Shown: positions 51,969 to 61,170, counted from the stretch's first letter. The stretch: DNA of 64,000 bases from Szabonella alba (GCF_016765775.1 NZ_JAESVN010000001.1:620001-684000); one strand, 5' to 3'. The notes: generated by a model not told the origin, from the sequence alone. Made by a program: numbers and translations.

Positions 51969-53402
51969 ATGGACATGCCCCAAGCCAATCCTGCGGTGCT
52001 GTCGCGCAAGGCAGAGCTTGTGGCCGCCCTGCACGGCTTGCTTCCCGGCGATGCGGTCATCTGGCAGGAGGAGGCGCTGCGTGCCTATGAATGCGATGCG
52101 CTGACCGCCTATCGCTGCCCGCCTTTGGTGGCCGTTCTGCCGCGCAGCACCGAGGAGGTCGCGGCGGTGCTGCGGCTGTGTCATTCCATGGGCGTGCCGG
52201 TCGTTCCGCGCGGATCGGGCACCAGCCTTGCCGGGGGGGCGCTGCCGACCGCCGATTGCGTCATTCTTGGCGTGGCGCGGATGAACGGTGTTCTGGAAAC
52301 CGATTATGACAACCGCTTCATCCGCGTGCAGTCGGGCCGCACCAACCTGTCGGTGACCGGCGCGGTCGAGGCGGACGGATTTTTCTACGCCCCCGACCCC
52401 TCCAGCCAGCTTGCCTGCGCGATTGCGGGTAATATCGCGATGAATTCGGGCGGGGCGCATTGCCTGAAATATGGTGTCACGACCAATAACCTGTTGGGTG
52501 TGACCATGGTCACCATGGCGGGCGAGGTGCTGGAGATCGGCGGGCCCTGGCTGGATGCGGGGGGCCTTGATCTGCTGGGGGTGATCTGCGGGTCGGAAGG
52601 GCAGTTGGGTGTGGTGACCGAGGCGACCCTGCGCATCCTGCCGAAACCCGAGGGTGCGCTGCCGGTGCTGATGGGGTTTGACGCCAATGAGGTAGCGGGG
52701 GAATGCGTGTCCGATATCATCAAGGCGGGCCTTCTGCCTGTCGCGATCGAATTCATGGACCGGCCCTGCATCGAGGCGACCGAAGCCTTTGCCAAGGCGG
52801 GCTATCCGATGTGCGAGGCGCTCTTGATCGTCGAGGTCGAGGGCAGTCGCGCCGAGATTGACGAACAGATCGCCCGCATCCGCGAGATTGCCATGCGCCA
52901 CAATCCGGTGGAGTTCCGCGAGGCGGCGGATGAGGATCAGGCAAGGCGCATCTGGCTGGGCCGGAAATCGGCCTTTGGGGCGATGGGTCAGATCAATGAC
53001 TATATGTGCCTTGATGGCACGATCCCGGTATCCTCCCTGCCGCATGTGCTGCGCCGCATCGGGGAGATGAGCGCCGAGTTCGGGCTGGATGTCGCCAATG
53101 TCTTCCATGCGGGCGATGGCAATATGCATCCGCTGATCCTGTTCGATGCAAACAAGCCCGGCGATCTGGAACGCTGTGAGGCCTTCGGGGCCGAGATCCT
53201 GAAGCTTTGCGTCGAGGTGGGGGGCTGCCTGACCGGGGAACATGGTGTGGGGATCGAGAAACGCGACCTGATGACGGCGCAATATGCGCCCGACGATCTG
53301 GAGGCGCAGTTGCGCATCAAGGATGTGTTCGATCCGGAATGGCTGCTGAACCCGGCCAAGGTGTTTCCGCTGCATGTGACGGCCAGCCGCCGTGCGGCCT
53401 GA
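51969..53402 (+). CDS. glcD: Glycolate oxidase subunit GlcD (FAD-linked oxidase)
   Basis: The protein has 477 residues. GGGAGAGG precedes the ATG at 51969. FAD-binding PCMH domain: VPVVPRGSGTSLAGGALPTA, FYAPDPSSQLACAIAGNIAM, GGAHCLKYGVTTNNLLGV, then the FAD-oxidase C-terminal domain with FHAGDGNMHPLI and CLTGEHGVGIEKRDLM. Catalytic flavoprotein of the GlcDEF complex that oxidises glycolate to glyoxylate and feeds electrons to the respiratory chain. Confidence 0.95.
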   Translation: MDMPQANPAVLSRKAELVAALHGLLPGDAVIWQEEALRAYECDALTAYRCPPLVAVLPRSTEEVAAVLRLCHSMGVPVVPRGSGTSLAGGALPTADCVILGVARMNGVLETDYDNRFIRVQSGRTNLSVTGAVEADGFFYAPDPSSQLACAIAGNIAMNSGGAHCLKYGVTTNNLLGVTMVTMAGEVLEIGGPWLDAGGLDLLGVICGSEGQLGVVTEATLRILPKPEGALPVLMGFDANEVAGECVSDIIKAGLLPVAIEFMDRPCIEATEAFAKAGYPMCEALLIVEVEGSRAEIDEQIARIREIAMRHNPVEFREAADEDQARRIWLGRKSAFGAMGQINDYMCLDGTIPVSSLPHVLRRIGEMSAEFGLDVANVFHAGDGNMHPLILFDANKPGDLERCEAFGAEILKLCVEVGGCLTGEHGVGIEKRDLMTAQYAPDDLEAQLRIKDVFDPEWLLNPAKVFPLHVTASRRAA

Positions 53403-53444
53403 AATGTCCGGGGGGGCTGCTGTCTGCCCCAACAATGTAGCGCC

Positions 53445-53494
53445 GGGGGGCTGTCTGCCCCCCGGACCCCCCGAGGATATTTCGGAACAGATGA
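53445..53494 (+). repeat. Dispersed hairpin-plus-tail intergenic repeat, copy 3
   Basis: GGGGGGC-TGTCT-GCCCCCC hairpin, then GGACCCCCCGAGGATATTT and CGGAACAGATGAA. Unusually, it sits inside an operon, between glcD and glcE, and its tail runs into the AAGGGGC ribosome-binding site of glcE, so it may modulate GlcE translation. A similar G-rich half element (53409-53430) precedes it. Confidence 0.75.
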
Positions 53495-53505
53495 AGGGGC
53501 AGCGA

Positions 53506-54657
53506 ATGCGGCCTGCGAATGAGGCGGAACTGGCAGAGGCGGTGCGGGCGGCAAATGGCCCGCTGCGGATTTCTGGTGGCGGGACGCGGGGTATTGGTCT
53601 TGCGTCGGGTGAGGCGCTTGCGACCGGGGGGCTGTCGGGGATTCGGCTTTATGAACCCGGGGCGCTGACGCTGGTGGCGGGGGCGGGCACGCCACTGGCC
53701 GAGGTAGAGGCGGCATTGGCCGCCGAAGGGCAAAGGCTGGCCTTCGAGCCGCCGGATCTGCGCGGGCTGCTGGGGCGGGACGGCCAGTCGACGCTGGGCG
53801 GGGTGGCGGCGGCCAATGCCTCGGGTCCGCGCCGTGTACAGGCCGGGGCCTGCCGCGACAGCATGATCGGGCTGCGTTTCGTCGATGGCAGCGGCACGGT
53901 CATCGCCAATGGCGGGCGGGTGATGAAGAATGTCACCGGCTATGATCTGGTCAAGCTGCTGGCGGGCAGCCATGGCACGCTGGGGGTGCTGACGGAACTG
54001 GCCTTCAAGCTGCAGGCCCGGCCCGAGGCCGAGGCGACACTCATCTGCCGGGGGCAGGGGGCAGAGGCGGGAATCGCGGCGCTGACTGCCGCCCTTGGCA
54101 CGCCCTTTGACATCAGCGGTGCGGCCTGGCTGGATGCGGGCGCGACCGGCGCCGATGCGCGCACGCAGGTGCGGGTCGAGGGGCTGGCCGCCTCGGTCGC
54201 CTACCGCGCGGGACGGTTGCGGGATGGTGTGCTGCGCAATTTCGACATTGTCGAGGGGGAGGCCAGTGCGGCCCTGTGGCGCGAGGTGCGCGATGTGACG
54301 CCGTTTGCCGGGCGGGCCGGGGCGGTCTGGCGGCTGTCGGTCACGCCGACGCTGGCTGCGGGCGTGGTGGCGGCGATCCGCGCTGCGGGCCATGATGACC
54401 TTGCGGCGATCCATGACTGGGGCGGCGGGCTGATCTGGCTGCTGCTGCCCGTAGCCGGGGATGCCGAAAGCGGCGATGCGGGGGCGGGCGCGGTCCGGGA
54501 TGCAGTGGCGCAGAGGGGCGGGCATGCGACGCTGATGCGCGGCCCGGCGGGTATTGCCGCCTTTCCGCCGCAACCCCCGGCCCTTGCGGCGATCGAGGCA
54601 GGGCTTCGGGCGCGGTTCGATCCGCGCGGGATCCTCAATACCGGATTGATGGGATAG
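53506..54657 (+). CDS. glcE: Glycolate oxidase subunit GlcE
   Basis: The protein has 383 residues. I start at the ATG at 53506, just past the intergenic repeat; the frame to 53392 would translate the repeat. FAD-binding oxidase: LRISGGGTRGIGLASGE, LAFEPPDLRGLLGRDGQSTL, GGVAAANASGPRRVQAG, NGGRVMKNVTGYDLVKLLAG. Part of the GlcDEF complex; lies 3 bp before glcF. Confidence 0.92.
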   Translation: MRPANEAELAEAVRAANGPLRISGGGTRGIGLASGEALATGGLSGIRLYEPGALTLVAGAGTPLAEVEAALAAEGQRLAFEPPDLRGLLGRDGQSTLGGVAAANASGPRRVQAGACRDSMIGLRFVDGSGTVIANGGRVMKNVTGYDLVKLLAGSHGTLGVLTELAFKLQARPEAEATLICRGQGAEAGIAALTAALGTPFDISGAAWLDAGATGADARTQVRVEGLAASVAYRAGRLRDGVLRNFDIVEGEASAALWREVRDVTPFAGRAGAVWRLSVTPTLAAGVVAAIRAAGHDDLAAIHDWGGGLIWLLLPVAGDAESGDAGAGAVRDAVAQRGGHATLMRGPAGIAAFPPQPPALAAIEAGLRARFDPRGILNTGLMG

Positions 54658-54660
54658 GCC

Positions 54661-55974
54661 ATGCAGACGAATTTCACCGCCGAACAGCTTGCCGATCCCG
54701 ACACCGCGCGGGCCAATGACATCCTGCGCTCCTGCGTGCATTGCGGGTTCTGCACCGCGACCTGCCCGACCTATCAGGTGCTGGGGGACGAGTTGGACAG
54801 CCCGCGCGGGCGGATCTATCTGATCAAGGACATGCTGGAAAAGGACCGGCCTGCCGATGCGCAGACGGTCAAGCATATCGACCGTTGCCTGTCCTGTCTG
54901 GCCTGCATGACGACCTGCCCTTCGGGCGTGCATTACATGCATCTGGTCGATCATGCCCGCGCCCATATCGAGGCGACCTATCGCCGCCCCCTGATGGATC
55001 GCGTCCTGCGGCGGGTGCTGGCGGCAGTGATCCCGCATCCGACGCGGTTCCGGCTGGCGCTGCTGGGGGCGAAGATCGCGCGGCCTTTCGCGTGGCTGAT
55101 CCCGGATGCGCGGTTGCGCGCGATGCTGGCCATGGCGCCGAAAACCATTCCCCCCGTCAGCCGCAATGACGATCCGCAGGTCTTTGCCGCGACGGGCGCG
55201 CGGCGGATGCGGGTGGCGTTGTTGACAGGCTGCGCGCAGAAGGCGCTGAACACCGATATCAACGATGCGACCATCCGGCTGCTGCGGCGTCTGGGATGCG
55301 AGGTTGTCGTGGCGCGCGGCATGGGCTGCTGCGGGGCGCTGACCCATCATATGGGCCGCGTGGAAGACAGCCATGCCAGTGCGGCGGCCAATATCCGCGC
55401 CTGGATGGCCGAGAAGGCAGCCGGGGGTCTTGATGCCATCGTCATCAACACCTCGGGCTGCGGCACGACGGTCAAGGATTACGGCCATATGTTCCGCAAG
55501 GGTCCGCTGGCCAGTGATGCGGCAGAAGTGTCGGCGCTGGCGCTGGATGTGTCTGAACTGCTGGCGCGGCTGGATCTGCCGCAGGGCGGGGCGCTTGTCG
55601 GGGCGCGGGGCCTGCGTGTCGCCTATCACGCGGCCTGTTCATTGCAGCATGGCCAGCAGGTGAAATCGGCGCCCAAGGATCTGCTGAAACGCGCGGGCTT
55701 CGAGGTGGTGGAACCCGCCGACAGCCATCTGTGCTGCGGCTCGGCGGGAACCTACAACTTGCTTCAGCCCGAGATTTCGGCCGAGTTGAAACGGCGCAAG
55801 GTGGCCACCCTTGAGGCAAAGAGCCCCGATGTAATCGCGGCCGGCAATATCGGCTGCATGATGCAGATCGGATCGGCCAGCGGGGTGCCGGTCGTCCATA
55901 CGGTCGAACTGCTGGACTGGGCCACGGGGGGGCCGGAACCGCGGGCCTTGCGGGAAATGTTGCAAGCGTTCTGA
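54661..55974 (+). CDS. glcF: Glycolate oxidase iron-sulfur subunit GlcF
   Basis: The protein has 437 residues. Two 4Fe-4S motifs, CVHCGFCTATCPTY and CLSCLACMTTCPSG, then two CCG domains (LLTGCAQKALN ... RGMGCCGALTHHM and AYHAACSLQHGQ ... SHLCCGSAGTYNL). Transfers electrons from the flavin subunits to the quinone pool or another acceptor. Last gene of the glc operon. Confidence 0.95.
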   Translation: MQTNFTAEQLADPDTARANDILRSCVHCGFCTATCPTYQVLGDELDSPRGRIYLIKDMLEKDRPADAQTVKHIDRCLSCLACMTTCPSGVHYMHLVDHARAHIEATYRRPLMDRVLRRVLAAVIPHPTRFRLALLGAKIARPFAWLIPDARLRAMLAMAPKTIPPVSRNDDPQVFAATGARRMRVALLTGCAQKALNTDINDATIRLLRRLGCEVVVARGMGCCGALTHHMGRVEDSHASAAANIRAWMAEKAAGGLDAIVINTSGCGTTVKDYGHMFRKGPLASDAAEVSALALDVSELLARLDLPQGGALVGARGLRVAYHAACSLQHGQQVKSAPKDLLKRAGFEVVEPADSHLCCGSAGTYNLLQPEISAELKRRKVATLEAKSPDVIAAGNIGCMMQIGSASGVPVVHTVELLDWATGGPEPRALREMLQAF

Positions 55975-56031
55975 GCAGGTCATAAAATCGCCCAGATGCG
56001 GGCCCAAGGAACAGCCCTGTCCGGAGGGTCC

Positions 56032-56853
56032 ATGTCTGCCAGAATGCTTGCCTTTTTCCTGACTGCCCTGATTGCGGTGGCCGGGGTTTCCGCTGTGCCT
56101 GCCTTGGCGCAGGACGGTGCCTTGCGGCAGCTGGAAACCGGCGATGACAGTCGTGGCTGGAACGCGGTCGGGCGGCTGAACATGGGGCGGCGCAGTTTCT
56201 GCACCGGGGCGCTGATCGCGCCGCAACTGGTGCTGACAGCGGCGCATTGCCTGTTCGACAAGACCACCGGCAACCGCATCCCTGTCTCCGAGATCGAGTT
56301 TCTGGCAGGCTGGCGCAATGGCCGTGCTGCGGCCTATCGCGGCGCGCGGGCGGCAGTGGCGCATCCCGATTACACCTATGGCGGTGCCCGCATGGCGCGC
56401 GTCGCCCATGACCTTGCGCTGATCGAACTGGATCAGCCGATCCGCCTGCGGTCGATCCAGCCTTTCGGCACCGGATTGCAGCCGGAAAAGGGCGACCGGG
56501 TGGGCGTGGTGTCATACGCCTATGACCGGTCCGAGGCGCCTTCGGTGCAGGAGGTCTGCGAGGTTCTGGAGCGCCAGCCCGATATCCTGATGTTGTCCTG
56601 CACTGTCGATTTCGGATCCTCGGGCGCGCCGATCTTTGCCATGCGTGACGGGGTGGTGCGCGTGGTCTCGGTGATCTCGTCCAAGGCTGAATATGCCGGG
56701 CGCAATGTCGCCCTTGGCACCGCGCTGGAGGGCCCGTTGCAGGAATTGCGCGCCACGCTTGAGGCCGGGTCAAGGCCGTTTCAACAGGCCGATCCGTCGC
56801 GCCGCATGATGGAGGCGGGGGCGGGAAGCAGCGCGAAATTCCTCAAGCCTTAA
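56032..56853 (+). CDS. Secreted trypsin-like serine protease
   Basis: The protein has 273 residues. GGAGGG precedes the ATG at 56032. Signal peptide (LAFFLTALIAVAGVSAVPALA-Q). S1-type triad: His72 (VLTAAHCLF), Asp127 (AHDLALIEL) and Ser197 (DFGSSGAPIF, replacing the usual GDSGGP). There is no classical IIGG activation site, so it is probably not a tightly controlled zymogen. It resembles small secreted trypsin/V8-like proteases of the group. It stands alone between glcF and the heat-shock gene, with no copy of the caspase-cluster palindrome upstream. Confidence 0.88.
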   Translation: MSARMLAFFLTALIAVAGVSAVPALAQDGALRQLETGDDSRGWNAVGRLNMGRRSFCTGALIAPQLVLTAAHCLFDKTTGNRIPVSEIEFLAGWRNGRAAAYRGARAAVAHPDYTYGGARMARVAHDLALIELDQPIRLRSIQPFGTGLQPEKGDRVGVVSYAYDRSEAPSVQEVCEVLERQPDILMLSCTVDFGSSGAPIFAMRDGVVRVVSVISSKAEYAGRNVALGTALEGPLQELRATLEAGSRPFQQADPSRRMMEAGAGSSAKFLKP

Positions 56854-56959
56854 ATTCCTAAAGCTCTGAGGCAGGGCCTGGTTCCTGCGGTCCTGCAAGG
56901 CGGGGCAGGGCATTGCCGCGCCGCTCACATCGCCGTGAACGGGTCGGTGGGGCCGCGCT

Positions 56960-56988
56960 CTTGAAACGCACCAAAAACCTTCCCAGAT
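56960..56988 (+). promoter_or_regulatory. RpoH (sigma-32)-type heat-shock promoter of hsp20
   Basis: CTTGAAA (56960-56966), a 15-base spacer, CCCAGAT (56982-56988), close to the RpoH consensus CTTGAAA / CCCCAT. It lies 90 bp upstream of the Hsp20 ATG. Confidence 0.7.
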
Positions 56989-57078
56989 CAAGTGCAGCCG
57001 GATGCCAGCAAGGGTCCGGCGTCCCGGCCCGTCCCGACACGGGAGGGCCACCAGACGCATCGCTTTACGGAGGATGAC

Positions 57079-57567
57079 ATGCGCAATCTCGACTTCGCAC
57101 CGCTTTACCGGGCCACCGTCGGTTTCGACCGGATCGCCGATCTGATGGACCGGGTACTGGCCACCGATGTGGCCCAGCCCACCTATCCGCCCTATAATAT
57201 CGAAAAGACCGATGACCATGCCTATCGCATTTCGGTCGCGGTTGCGGGCTTCGCGCCCGAGGAACTGACCGTCGAGGTCAAGGAGGCGACACTGGTCATC
57301 GCGGCCCGCAAGGCCGATGAGGATGGTGAACGCCGCTATCTGCATCGCGGCATCGCGACGCGCGCCTTTGAACGTCGTTTCGCGCTGGCCGATCATGTCC
57401 GCGTGACCGGGGCCAGCCATGAAAACGGCATGCTGCATATCGACCTTGTGCGCGAGATGCCCGAGGCGCTGAAGCCCCGCCGGATCGAGATCGCGCGGCA
57501 GGCGGATACCGCCCGCACCCGCGTTCTGGACAAGTCCGCGACCGAGGCCCAGACCATCGACGCCTGA
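57079..57567 (+). CDS. Small heat-shock protein (Hsp20/IbpA type)
   Basis: The protein has 162 residues. ACGGAGGA precedes the ATG at 57079. N-terminal MRNLDFAPLYRATVGFDRIA is the IbpA-type start; alpha-crystallin domain PPYNIEKTDDHAYRISVAVA, AGFAPEELTVEVKEATLVIA, HRGIATRAFERRFALADHVR, ENGMLHIDLVREMPEALKPR. ATP-independent holdase for unfolding proteins. An RpoH-type promoter upstream explains heat induction. Confidence 0.95.
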   Translation: MRNLDFAPLYRATVGFDRIADLMDRVLATDVAQPTYPPYNIEKTDDHAYRISVAVAGFAPEELTVEVKEATLVIAARKADEDGERRYLHRGIATRAFERRFALADHVRVTGASHENGMLHIDLVREMPEALKPRRIEIARQADTARTRVLDKSATEAQTIDA

Positions 57568-57599
57568 ATCCGGAAACAAAGCCTGAATCCGGAAACAAA
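57562..57599. repeat. Perfect 19-bp tandem duplication spanning the hsp20 stop codon
   Basis: GCCTGAATCCGGAAACAAA occurs at 57562-57580 and again at 57581-57599. The first copy contains the TGA stop, so the duplication leaves the protein unchanged. Confidence 0.9.
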
Positions 57600-57608
57600 A
57601 TGTTACAG

Positions 57609-57636
57609 CGCGCGCCCCAATGGGCGCGCGTTTGTC
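57609..57636 (+). terminator. Intrinsic terminator of hsp20
   Basis: CGCGCGCCC, CAAT loop, GGGCGCGCG, then TTTGTCATTT. Confidence 0.85.
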
Positions 57637-57789
57637 ATTTCCAGAGGATTTTCCGCCTGAGCGGCGCGGGCGGCGGCTTCTGCCCCGCTGTCTGCAGGGG
57701 ATGCCGTGCTTTCAATTGTCGTGGGACGTGATACCGTTTTGTCATCCGTGGGGGCGGCATGACGGTTTCGGAAAAGGCGGGGCGCGGGT

Positions 57790-58395
57790 GTGAAAGTCCT
57801 TGTCGCAGACGACCATGACCTTGTGCGCGAGACCATCGCGGCCTTCCTGCTGGCCGAAGGCATTGCGGATGTGGAAACCGCCGCCTCGCTGGATGAGGCA
57901 ATGGAGAAGATGCGCCTTGGCGGGTTCGATCTGGCCTTGCTGGATTTCGACATGCCCTCGATGCAGGGCTTTGCGGGGCTGGGGCTGGCGCTGGACGCCT
58001 CATGCGGCAGGCCGGTGGCGCTGATGTCGGCCAGCATATCCCGCGAACTGGCCGAGGCGGTGCTGGAGGCCGGGGCCATCGGCTTCGTGCCCAAGAAAAT
58101 GCCCTCACGCGCCATGGTCGCCGCTGTCCGCCTGATGGTGCGGGGCGAAAGTTTCGCCCCCATCGGATTGCTGCGATCCGACCTTGCGCCGGGGGCACCG
58201 CTGGCGATGCTGACCCGGCGTGAGATTTCGGTGCTGCGCGGCATCTGCGAGGGCAAGTCGAACAAGGAGATCGCCCGCGACCTGACGCTGCAGGAGGTGA
58301 CGGTGAAGCTGCATGTCAAGACGCTCAGCCGCAAGCTGGGCGCGAAGAACCGCACCCATGCCGCGATGATCGCGCGCAATGGCGGGATGACTTAA
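57790..58395 (+). CDS. Orphan NarL/LuxR-type response regulator
   Basis: The protein has 201 residues from a GTG at 57790. Receiver: VLVADDHDLVRETIAAFLLA, phospho-acceptor Asp52 (LALLDFDMPS), and a Lys in GFVPKKMPS. LuxR helix-turn-helix: LTRREISVLRGICEGKSNKE, EVTVKLHVKTLSRKLGAKNR. No histidine kinase is adjacent. The stop interlocks with that of the convergent aminotransferase gene (TTAA). Target genes are unknown. Confidence 0.9.
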   Translation: MKVLVADDHDLVRETIAAFLLAEGIADVETAASLDEAMEKMRLGGFDLALLDFDMPSMQGFAGLGLALDASCGRPVALMSASISRELAEAVLEAGAIGFVPKKMPSRAMVAAVRLMVRGESFAPIGLLRSDLAPGAPLAMLTRREISVLRGICEGKSNKEIARDLTLQEVTVKLHVKTLSRKLGAKNRTHAAMIARNGGMT

Positions 58396-59570
58396 CCCTT
58401 TGGACCGCTGGCGAATTCCGCGATCCGGTCACAGGCCACCGCAATCACCGCATCGGGTTGTGTCAGGCTGAGCCGCAGCCAGCCCCGCAGCGTTTCCCCG
58501 AACGAACCGCCGGGCATGGCTGCAACGCCGGTGCTTTCCAGCAGTGCCATGGCAAACGCCTCCCCATCCGGGGTGATCGCACTGACATCGAGAAGCGCGA
58601 ACATGCCAGCCTGCGGGCGATGGACGCGCAACCCCGCAACCCCCTCCAGCCGGTCCGCGATCATATCCGCCCTTGCGGCAAAGCGCGCGCGCATCCCGTC
58701 GGCCACGGTCGGCGGCTGCATCAGCGCCTGTGCGGTCATATCGGCAATGAAGGGTTGATTGCCGAACAGCATTGTCTCGGACAGTGGCAGCAGCGCCGCG
58801 GTCAGACCCTCCGGGGCAACGCACCAGCCGGAACGGAATCCCGGTGCTGCATGGGATTTCGAGATCGAGGAGGCGACCACCACCCGGTCGGCCAGTTCCG
58901 GCAGATCCAGCGGAGATGCGAAGGGAGCGCCGTCAAAGACCAGATCCTCATAAACTTCATCGCTGAGGATCCACAGATCGTGCAGCCGGGCCAGTTCGCC
59001 GATCCCGGCCAGATCCGCCCGCGACAGCACGGCCCCGGTGGGGTTATGCGGGCTGTTGAGGAAGATCACCCGGGTTGCGGGTGTGATCCGCGCCGCCAGA
59101 TCGGCGGCGGTCATGCGAAACCCGTTCTCGGCCCGCAGCGGCACCGGCACCATCCGGGCGCCCGTGGCGGCGATCAGCCCTTCATAGGTCGCATACATCG
59201 GATCACCGATCAGAACCTCATCCCCCGGGCCGGTCAGGCCGGTCAGCACGGTGTAAAGCACGGTCTGCGTGCCCGGAAAGCACAGGATCCGGTCGGTTCC
59301 GATCTCATGGCCCCGCCGGGCGCTGTAGCGCGCGGCCAGCCCGCGCAAAAGCCCCGCCTCACCCCGCCCGTTGCTGTAACCCGTGCGCCCGTCCCGCATC
59401 GACCGGGCCGCGACCTCGACCAGTTCGGGAGGGGTCGGCACATCGGGTTCCCCGATGGTCAGTTCGATCACGTCGCGCCCTTCGGCGCGCAATTCGCGGG
59501 CGCGGAAATGGACCTGCCATTTCGCGCCGCCAAGACCCGCCAGCCGGTCGAGGATTGCCGCATGTTTCAT
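58392..59570 (-). CDS. Class I/II pyridoxal-phosphate aminotransferase
   Basis: The protein has 392 residues. Fold type I: VIELTIGEPDVPTPPELVEV, RILCFPGTQTVLYTVLTGLT, FLNSPHNPTGAVLSR, DEVYEDLVF and the PLP Lys in SSISKSHAAPGFRSGWCVAP. Transfers an amino group between an amino acid and a 2-oxo acid. It starts 2 bp after the TetR-type stop, so both are on one transcript; the divergent ABC transporter for a polar amino acid suggests that the aminotransferase uses the imported substrate. Confidence 0.9.
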   Translation of the reverse strand: MKHAAILDRLAGLGGAKWQVHFRARELRAEGRDVIELTIGEPDVPTPPELVEVAARSMRDGRTGYSNGRGEAGLLRGLAARYSARRGHEIGTDRILCFPGTQTVLYTVLTGLTGPGDEVLIGDPMYATYEGLIAATGARMVPVPLRAENGFRMTAADLAARITPATRVIFLNSPHNPTGAVLSRADLAGIGELARLHDLWILSDEVYEDLVFDGAPFASPLDLPELADRVVVASSISKSHAAPGFRSGWCVAPEGLTAALLPLSETMLFGNQPFIADMTAQALMQPPTVADGMRARFAARADMIADRLEGVAGLRVHRPQAGMFALLDVSAITPDGEAFAMALLESTGVAAMPGGSFGETLRGWLRLSLTQPDAVIAVACDRIAEFASGPKG

Positions 59571-59572
59571 CG

Positions 59573-60247
59573 TTATTCTGTCCTTGTTTCCGGGGGGGCG
59601 GGTTCATCAGTGAAGGGCGGGGGCAGATGCGCGGCCAGGTCCAGCCCGAGGATCGCGCCCACGGCCTGCAGACCGATGGTGACAAGTTCCCCCTCGTCAA
59701 AGGCGTCAGGAAGGGCCGAGCCTTCCAGCCACAACCCGTCGATCACGCCGTTGCAGGCAATCGCATCGGCGCGCAACTGCCGCGCATCCGCCTGCCGGGG
59801 CAGGGCCGCAATCAGCCTCTGCAACTGGTCGCGATATTCCAGATAGGTGGCACGGTGGACTGCCCTGATCCGCGCATCGCGCCGGACCAGATGCAGAAAA
59901 CCCGCCCACAGCCCCATCGCATCCGGGTCCATCACCGGCGGGCGCAGTGAGGCTGCGACAAATCCCGCCAGCCGCGCCTCGGCACCGTCGCCGACATGCG
60001 CGATTGCGGCAAGGCTGTTTTCGGTCATCCGGCCCATGATCCGGCCATAGGCGGCGAGCATCAGTTCATCCTTGCCGTCAAAGTAATGCCGGATCAGCCC
60101 CGCCGTCACCCCGGCCCTGTCGGCAATCGCGCGCACGGTTGCTGCCTCGGGGCCGCTTTCGGCCATCAGCGACAGGGCCGCCGCGATCAGCGCCTCGCGC
60201 CGGGCTTCCTCTCCCTGCCGGATGAATTTGCGCCGGTCCTCGGTCAT
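59573..60247 (-). CDS. TetR/BetI-like transcriptional regulator
   Basis: The protein has 224 residues from the ATG at 60247. N-terminal helix-turn-helix: RREALIAAALSLMAESGPEA, TVRAIADRAGVTAGLIRHYF, the classic TetR GLIRHYF/YYHF pattern. The C-terminal all-helical ligand domain resembles BetI. Divergent from the amino-acid ABC operon with a 77-bp AT-rich gap (about 60255-60290), so it probably represses that operon and its own. Confidence 0.9.
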   Translation of the reverse strand: MTEDRRKFIRQGEEARREALIAAALSLMAESGPEAATVRAIADRAGVTAGLIRHYFDGKDELMLAAYGRIMGRMTENSLAAIAHVGDGAEARLAGFVAASLRPPVMDPDAMGLWAGFLHLVRRDARIRAVHRATYLEYRDQLQRLIAALPRQADARQLRADAIACNGVIDGLWLEGSALPDAFDEGELVTIGLQAVGAILGLDLAAHLPPPFTDEPAPPETRTE

Positions 60248-60324
60248 GGGCGCTCCAAAACTATACGCTTGCATAAATACTATTCTGCGGGCTTACTGGA
60301 AATGTCAAAGCCCTGTGGAGCGAA

Positions 60325-61101
60325 ATGTCGCAAAACCCGCCCGAGACAAGACCCGAAGCGATCAGGATCGAGAACCTGCACAAATCTTTCGGCACACTGG
60401 ATGTGCTGAAAGGGGTGTCGCTTGTAGCGCGTGAAGGCGATGTCGTGGCGATCATCGGCGGCTCGGGTTCGGGCAAGTCGACAATGCTGCGCTGCATCAA
60501 TTTTCTGGAAACCCCCAGTTCGGGCCGGATCGTGATCGGTGGCGAAGAGGTCGCAATGCGCCCCGATGGCAGCCCGGTCAGCCGCCGCCAGATCGAAAGG
60601 CTGCGGCGGCGTCTGGGCATGGTGTTCCAGAGCTTCAATCTGTGGACCCACAAGACGGTGCTGGAAAACCTGATCGAGGTGCCGGTGTATGTTCTGGGCG
60701 TGTCCCGGGCCGAGGCGGTGGAACGGGCCGGAAAACTGCTGGCACGGGTCGGGCTGGCGGAAAAATCCGGGGTCTATCCGGCCTTCATGTCGGGCGGCCA
60801 GCAGCAGCGCGCGGCGATTGCGCGCGCGCTGGCGATGGAGCCGCGCGCCATGCTGTTCGATGAACCCACATCCGCGCTGGACCCCGAACTGGTGGGTGAG
60901 GTGCTGGGCGTGATCCGCGATCTGGCCGCCGAGGGCCGCACGATGATCCTTGTGACCCATGAGATGAAATTCGCCCGCGAGGTGGCCAGCCATGTCATCT
61001 ATCTGCACAATGGCCGGATCGAGGAGGAAGGCCCGCCCGAGGCCTTGTTCGGGGATCCGAAATCGGAACGGTTGCAACAGTTCCTGAAATCCGTGTCCTG
61101 A
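60325..61101 (+). CDS. Polar amino-acid ABC transporter ATPase (HisP/GlnQ type)
   Basis: The protein has 258 residues. Walker A AIIGGSGSGKSTML, FQSFNLWTHKTVLENL (Q-loop, HisP style), signature FMSGGQQQRAAIARA, Walker B AMLFDEPTSALD, H-loop VTHEMKFARE. Energises amino-acid uptake with the binding protein at 61171 and permeases at 61939 and 62673. FGDPKSERLQQFLKSV is the typical C-terminus of this family. Confidence 0.94.
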   Translation: MSQNPPETRPEAIRIENLHKSFGTLDVLKGVSLVAREGDVVAIIGGSGSGKSTMLRCINFLETPSSGRIVIGGEEVAMRPDGSPVSRRQIERLRRRLGMVFQSFNLWTHKTVLENLIEVPVYVLGVSRAEAVERAGKLLARVGLAEKSGVYPAFMSGGQQQRAAIARALAMEPRAMLFDEPTSALDPELVGEVLGVIRDLAAEGRTMILVTHEMKFAREVASHVIYLHNGRIEEEGPPEALFGDPKSERLQQFLKSVS

Positions 61102-61170
61102 CGCGAAATGTTCGAAATTCATAAGAAAGCCGGGGTAAACCCGTATAATCCCAACAGAAAGGTCGAAAAA

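Noticed and set aside
57725-57747. GTGATACCGTTTTGTCAT upstream of the LuxR-type regulator as a further copy of the caspase-cluster palindrome
   Set aside because: The half-sites are TGAT and GTCA with an 8-base spacer rather than TGAC and GTCA with 7; not the same symmetry.
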